Shown one piece after another: positions 58,988 through 64,000 of a DNA stretch of 64,000 bases; position 1 is the first letter of the stretch; the number at the start of each line of letters is the position of its first letter. Location: assembly GCA_019914995.1 (NCBI GenBank), contig CM034134.1, forward strand, positions 7,200,463 through 7,264,462. Reading direction: 5' to 3'. The position numbers and the translations under genes were made by a program. The notes beneath the pieces were generated by a model. The model was not told where the DNA came from. It worked only from the letters and a program-made list of their open reading frames with translations, and made no database searches. This stretch comes from Acanthochlamys bracteata. Lineage: Eukaryota; Streptophyta; Magnoliopsida; Pandanales; Velloziaceae.

Positions 58988-60245
58988 ATGGGAAGATACT
59001 GTTCATCCACCGTCGATTCACCAAAGGCACAGGAAGCAACCATCACCATGGCTGCATATAGCTCTTTGCAATCACCACCAACTTCCACCAAGTCCACTGA
59101 ATCCAACGACGAGCCTAGTCTTCGTGAGGAGATGCGTAGGATGTCTAACAACATCGCTCAACTCATGGAACAAATGACAATGGCAATCATGGTTATAAAC
59201 AAAAATTTAACACATGGGAATCAATGACAGCAAACAAAAGAGTCTAAAGAGGACTCTCAGCCTACAAATCTGGAAGGCAGTGCATCTGTCATCCTTAAAT
59301 CGGCTCCCGCTGTCTCAACACCAGCACCAGGTAACTCTGAAACAAACCCACTTACTGTCCTAATAACCTTGATAGCAACTAGCACCAAACAGTCCAGTAG
59401 AGAAGCTCTAAGAACAACATTGCAAAATCTGGACAATTGGCTTATTCACTACAGACACCTTAAACTCAGGCACCTCAAGTACCTAGCTATCCAAATCAGT
59501 TCAACACCTACCAGCAAGAATCGCATCACGCACCATACAAAGAGAGGCACAAGTTTCCTTATTTTGATGGAAACGAACCCAATGAATGGCTTTATAGTGC
59601 TGATAAATACTTCAAGTTCTACCATACTTCTCAATGGGAACGGGTACACATAACTGTTTTGTATTTCCATGGTGAAGCTAATCAATGGTATCAAAATTTT
59701 GAGCGTGACAAGCCTCAGCACATTTGGGAGAAGATGCGGGAAGCCTTGATTAACAAGTTCGGCCCTAATGCTTTTGGCAATCCAAGCTACTCCTTACACC
59801 AGCTACATCAAACGGGCTCTATTGGAGAATACCAAGCTGCCTTTGAAGATTTACGAATCTGGCTACCACATACTAATGAGATGGACCTAATTGGGAGGTT
59901 TTGTGGGGGGATTACAAAGAAGATTGCGATGGAAGTGATGGCAGCAAGGCCAAGTAATCTGCAGACAGCCTACATGTTAGCCAAGATGTATGAGCATAAG
60001 GCATCTTGTGAGCAACAATCACTACGATCTGGGCGAAACACTTTCACTCGTTCATCCAGCACCAGCATAGGGTTTGGCAGAGCTGAAACTCAAACCAACA
60101 ATAGTTTCTTCCAATTAAGGGCATCGCAGAACCATTCTAAACAAAGAACTACCAGTCTGCCTGTTGCAGAAATCAACACGAGGCGCGCCAAGGGATTGTG
60201 TTTTTATTACGATGATAGGTATGAGAAGGGACACAAGTGACAACT
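58988..60245 (+). pseudogene. Gypsy gag, frameshifted
   Basis: The first part (from ATG 58988, MGRYCSSTVDS...) has an MRRMSNNIAQLMEQM helix and a stop at 59225. The second part is in another frame from about 59460 to 60240. It carries the retrotransposon gag domain: FPYFDGNEPNEWLYSADKYF, then YFHGEANQWYQNFE, FGPNAFGNP and DLIGRFCGGI. The zinc knuckle is broken: CFYYDDRYEKGHK followed by a stop, with the second Cys changed to Tyr. Confidence 0.82.
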
Positions 60246-60311
60246 AAACTGTATGCCATTTCAGTTATGTAGGAAGAAGAAAGTGAGGAGGAGTTACAAG
60301 AACAAGAAGGG

Positions 60312-60650
60312 GTGCCTGAGAATGCCACATTATCACTCAGTGCTATGAATGGTATGGTTGGCCCTCAAACCGTGCGAGTAGTAGGGAAAATTAAGAAACA
60401 AGAGATTTTTATATTGCTCGATTTAGGCAGCACACACAACTTCATTTCAGACCACCTGGCTAAACACTTGAGGCTGGCCTCTACAACCGTTAAGCCTCTC
60501 AAGGTGGAATTGGCGGATGAAAGGCCTCATTCGGTTGAAGTCATCCATAAAAAAAGTGACATTGATGGTGCAGGGAGTATAGTTAATAGTAGATGCATAC
60601 CCCTTTCCTCTAGGAGGTATGGATTTAGTTCTCGAAATACAATGGCTTGA
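60312..60650 (+). pseudogene. Gypsy aspartic protease, catalytic motif mutated
   Basis: The frame reads ...FILLDLGSTHNFISDHLA.... The family motif is DSGSTHNFI, so the Ser of the catalytic DSG is Leu here. The domain then loses frame after about residue 85. It lies between gag and the reverse transcriptase, as expected. Confidence 0.8.
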
Positions 60651-60993
60651 GAGTTTGGGAGAGGTCTTGACTAACTGAAAACGATCAGAAATGCGGTTCA
60701 CCATTCATGTAAAGGACCTTGTGTTACAAGGATTCCGAGGAGGAAGAGTTTCGTAGCTCACCAGTTTGAGTCCAAAAACGTAACTTCACTCTCTACGAGT
60801 GATGGCTGTTGAGCAGTCCACATAGCAAGAGCCAGTAAACTTTCTGCCAGAAGACCTACAGAGCATCGTGGGCCAATATGCAGCTGTTTTCAAAACAATA
60901 CCTGGGCTCCCATCTCGTAGGTTTCAAAATCACAGCATACCTCTTATATCCGGGGTAGCACCCGCTAATGTTAGGCCTTAGAGATATCCGTAC

Positions 60994-61640
60994 ATGCAGA
61001 AAATTGAAATTGAGAAAGCCATAGCTGATATGCTCTCCCAAGGTATAATTCGTCCCAGCTGTTCTGCCTTTTCTTTTCTTGTTTTACTAGTTAAAAAAAA
61101 AGATAGGTCTTGGAGGTTTTGTGTGGATTATAGACCACTAAATAATATTACTATCAAGAATAAATTTCCTATTCCCATCATAGATTAATTATTGGATAAA
61201 CTCCATGGAGCCCGGTATTTCTCAAAATTGGATTTAAAATCGGGATACTATCAAATACGGGTTAAAGAAAAAGATGTCCACAAGACTGCCGTTAGAACAC
61301 ATGATGGACATTATGAGTTCCTAATGATGCCTTTCGGGTTGACAAATGCACCCGCAATCTTTTAGTCCTCAATGAACGAAATTTTCAGACCTTACCTTAG
61401 AAGTTTTGTTCTTGTCTTCTTTGATGACATATTGGTGTATAGCAAGTCGTGGGAGGAGCATAAGGAGCATCTTGCACTCTTTTCAAGACACTACAGAGAG
61501 AAGTGCTTTATGCCAACCTTGACAAGTGTCGGTTTGGTTGCAAAGAGCTGGACTACCTTGGGCATATCGTGTCTGAGCAAGGAATTGCTGTTGATCCATC
61601 AAAGATAAGAGCAATGACAGAGTGGCATGAGCCTAGATCA
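60994..61640 (+). pseudogene. Gypsy reverse transcriptase
   Basis: Motifs in order: [51 protein letters not shown] and the catalytic FFDDILVYS near 61420. In-frame stops fall at 61186 (a DELLD-type Glu to stop) and 61363 (FQS-type Gln to stop). After about 61500 the frame is lost. Confidence 0.87.
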
Positions 61641-61661
61641 ACAACATAACTACGTGGGTTC

Positions 61662-62330
61662 TTGGGGCTCACTGGATACTATAGGCGCTTCGTTAAGGAT
61701 TACGGTTCCCTTGCCTCTCCCTTGACTACACTACTGAAAAAGGATTCCTTTGAGTGGACACCAGAGGCAGCCCGGGCTTTTCATATGCTTAAAGAGGTAA
61801 TGACTTCCACCCCTATAATAGCTTCACCTAATTCTCAAGCGCATTTTACTATTGAGACAGATGCATCCAGCTAGGGTATTGGGCTGTTCTAACACAAAAC
61901 AACAAGCCAAATGCTTTCTTTAGTAAGGCCCTCTCCTCTGCTGCCTTGGCCAAGTCAACATATGATAAGGAACTCATGGCATTGGTCCTTGCGGTCCAAA
62001 ATTGGAGGCCATATTTGCTTAGATAGCGGTTTACTATTAAAACCGATCATCTTAGCCTGAAATATTTGCTGGAGCAGCGGTTACCCACAACCGATCAGTA
62101 CAAGTGGTTAATTAAGTTGCTTGGGTACAATTATCAGATTGTGTACAGATCTGGTGCCCAAGATATAGTGACAGATGCCCTTTCCAGAAGACCGAAAGCA
62201 TCAGTACCGACCTCCACTACCCTGCAAATTGAGGCTTCATTAGCGGCATTCACGACTCTGCAGCCTTCTTTTTGGGAGGATCTCTATTCAGCACAGCAGA
62301 AGGATCCCTCCTTGCAAGAGCTTATGTAGA
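61662..62330 (+). pseudogene. Gypsy RT connection and RNase H
   Basis: [20 protein letters not shown] and FTIETDASS mark the start of RNase H, with a stop right after the first catalytic Asp region. LPTTDQYKWLIKLLGYNYQI and DIVTDALSRR, in another frame, mark its end. At least two frameshifts separate the pieces. Confidence 0.83.
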
Positions 62331-62449
62331 CAACTCACAGGGAATCAAGTCCGGATTTGCATTTGTCCAGTGGTATTCTCCTCTATAACAACCGAATCCG
62401 AGTCCCTGTGGATCCTTTCTTACGTACCCAACTTCTATACGAGGCGCAT

Positions 62450-63540
62450 AACTCAGAAAAGGAGGACATAGGGGTGAGTTCCGCACGTTCAAACGATTAG
62501 CTCACCAATTCCATTGGCCAGGAATGTCTAAGGATGTGCGGCGCTACGTGGCAGCATGCAGCACTTGTGCCCGTGCTAAATCGGAATGTCTACGCCCTGC
62601 TGGATTGCTTCAAATCCTTCTACTACCTAATCGTGTGTAGACTGACATTGCAATAGGTTTCATAGAAGGTTTGCCCATGTCTGGAGGTAAGGATGTAATT
62701 CTGGTAGTAGTTGATAGGCTGTCTAAGTATGCTCATTTTGTAGCTTTGAATCATCCCTATACAGCCATAGACATTGCTAACATCTTTGCTAAGGAAGTAG
62801 TGAGACTTCATTGGTGTCCAGCAACAATAGTTTCAGACGAATCTCAGTATTTTTTAGTATCTTTTGGAAGGAATTATATCGCTTGCAAGGTACCTCATTG
62901 CATATGAGCACCGCTTATCACTCTCAAACTGATGGACAGTCCAAGGTGGTGAATCGCGGGTTAGAAACCTATCTTAGATGCTTTGTGGGAGATCACCCTC
63001 GCAGGTGGGTGCATTGGCTTCATTCGGCCGAATATTCCTATAACACTAGCGCTCATTCGGCTACTAAGACGACCCCTTTCAAAGCGATGTACGGGCAGGC
63101 TCCTCCGCCATTAATTTCTTTTCCGAAAAGGAGTAGTCGAACAGATGAGTTAGGGACACGGCTCCATGAACGAGATGAGATTTTTGGGGATTTAAAATTC
63201 CATCTTTTTGGAGCCCAAAATCGGATGAAACAACTGGTCGATAAGCAACGCAGAGAGAAGCACTATGCATCTGGAGATCAAGTTTTCCTAAAACTTCGTC
63301 CTCATCGTCAGTCCACAATGGCAGCCATGCGAGATCACAAGCTCCGTTTTAGGTATTACGGACCATTTATAGTGGTTAAAGAAATTGGGACAACGGCATA
63401 CCAACTTGCATTACCCTCATCACAAAGATTCATCCCCTCTTCCATGTATCCCAGCTCAAAGATGCTAGCCACGTCTCCCTCGATTTATTTCCAACACCTT
63501 GCAGGACAATGAAGATTTTCTACTCGGCTTCGATAATGAA
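62450..63540 (+). pseudogene. Gypsy integrase, two catalytic residues replaced, no chromodomain
   Basis: The zinc-binding part is near 62480-62590 (FKRLAHQFHWPGMSKDVRRY, then CSTCARAK). The core follows in two frames. The segment normally DFIEGLP reads GFIEGLP, so the first catalytic Asp is Gly. VSDESQ keeps the second Asp. TDGQSKVVNRG has Lys where the third acid, Glu, should be. The C-terminal part (HKLRFRYYGPFIVVKEIG) is present. The sequence then passes directly to the polypurine tract with no recognisable chromodomain. Confidence 0.85.
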
Positions 63541-63550
63541 GCCGATTTCG

Positions 63551-63562
63551 AGAGGAGGGGAA
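63551..63562 (+). other. Polypurine tract of the Gypsy element
   Basis: AGAGGAGGGGAA lies immediately upstream of the 3' LTR start TGATGCAC, as expected for plus-strand priming. Confidence 0.85.
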
Positions 63563-64000
63563 TGATGCACTTGACAAAAATCCAGCTGAAGGAAAGAATC
63601 CAGTGAGAGAGATGAGTATAGAAGAAAGAGAGTTGGTAGTGGAGAGGGGAGAACAAAGAAGGGAACGTACACTTCGAAGGAGGAAATCAACTACAAGTTG
63701 CCACAAATGCGTTGGATGCAATCCCTAAGGTGCGCTCGGGCGCACATGGAAGTGGCTTGATCACCTTTTTAACTTTTGGCCGTGGCGCCAAAAATATTCA
63801 TAGGACACCAACTGCTAGTGTCCCGGTCCAATAAGGCATCATGTGCCAATTAGAATTGAGTTCAAATTAGGATAGCTTGCAAGTGTGTTTTATTCTGAAT
63901 TGAACTCCTAAAGGAAGTGTAGAGTTGTCGGAAGAGTTTTAGCTAAATAGGAACTCTTCCATGGCTATAAATAAGAGGGATGCACCCTCAGATAGGGGAA
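63563..64000 (+). repeat. 3' LTR of the Gypsy element, truncated by the window edge
   Basis: It aligns with 58451-58890, including the hairpin (63730-63745) and the TATAAATA box (63966). The last 75 or so bases and the duplication lie outside the window. Confidence 0.85.

Larger units (their letters stand above)
58451..64000 (+). mobile_element. Ty3/Gypsy (chromovirus-like) retrotransposon, 3' end outside the window
   Basis: The element starts with a 515-bp LTR and an initiator-Met primer site. It continues gag, protease, reverse transcriptase, RNase H, integrase (the Gypsy order), then a polypurine tract and the beginning of the 3' LTR, cut by the window edge. The primer type, [13 protein letters not shown] in the reverse transcriptase and DFIEGLP-type integrase point to plant chromoviruses. 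Frameshifts, stops and lost catalytic residues make it inactive. The two LTRs are close in sequence. Confidence 0.9.

Noticed and set aside
58935..59177. Alternative plus-strand frame near the Gypsy start
   Set aside because: It overlaps the primer site and the better gag frame, with no motif.

Overview
The window is nuclear DNA of a flowering plant, most likely a eudicot. It has AT-rich non-coding DNA, genes split by GT-AG introns, plant gene families (an FBW2-type F-box protein and a mitochondrial small heat-shock protein) and nested plant LTR retrotransposons. There are no bacterial operons, ribosome binding sites or CRISPR arrays. I cannot name the species. Region by region: (1) 1-1090 holds the first exon of a mitochondrial small heat-shock protein gene on the minus strand, cut by the window edge, with heat-shock elements upstream. 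(2) 2905-4430 is a seven-copy, 226-bp tandem repeat. (3) 6159-9810 is a long ORF-poor, repeat-like tract. (4) 10808-15560 is a complete but decayed Copia element on the minus strand, with LTRs, PBS and target-site duplication. (5) 17951-20176 is a small three-exon gene of unknown function (model 108 aa). (6) 20177-27469 is non-coding as far as I can see. (7) 27470-30241 is the FBW2-like F-box/LRR gene on the minus strand, the best-supported host gene. (8) 30242-49072 is mostly AT-rich intergenic DNA full of MITEs (Tourist-like, hAT-like and a dispersed family ending in GCGTTTGGGA-like repeats). It also has a possible minus-strand ORF at 39221-39832 and a possible small coiled-coil gene at 41027-42888. 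(9) 49078-58347 is a large Sirevirus-like Copia element with an extra ORF after pol, a truncated 3' LTR and LTRs whose internal blocks are rearranged relative to each other. (10) 58451 to the right edge is a Ty3/Gypsy chromovirus-like element whose 3' LTR runs off the window. How the parts relate: the host genes show no functional cluster. FBW2 is known in Arabidopsis as the F-box subunit of an SCF ubiquitin ligase that lowers AGO1, and the small heat-shock protein is a stress-induced mitochondrial chaperone. Everything from about 48.9 kb onward is a nest: an old dispersed repeat was split by the Copia element, and the Gypsy element then landed in what remained of that repeat. All autonomous elements carry stops, frameshifts or lost catalytic residues and look inactive.
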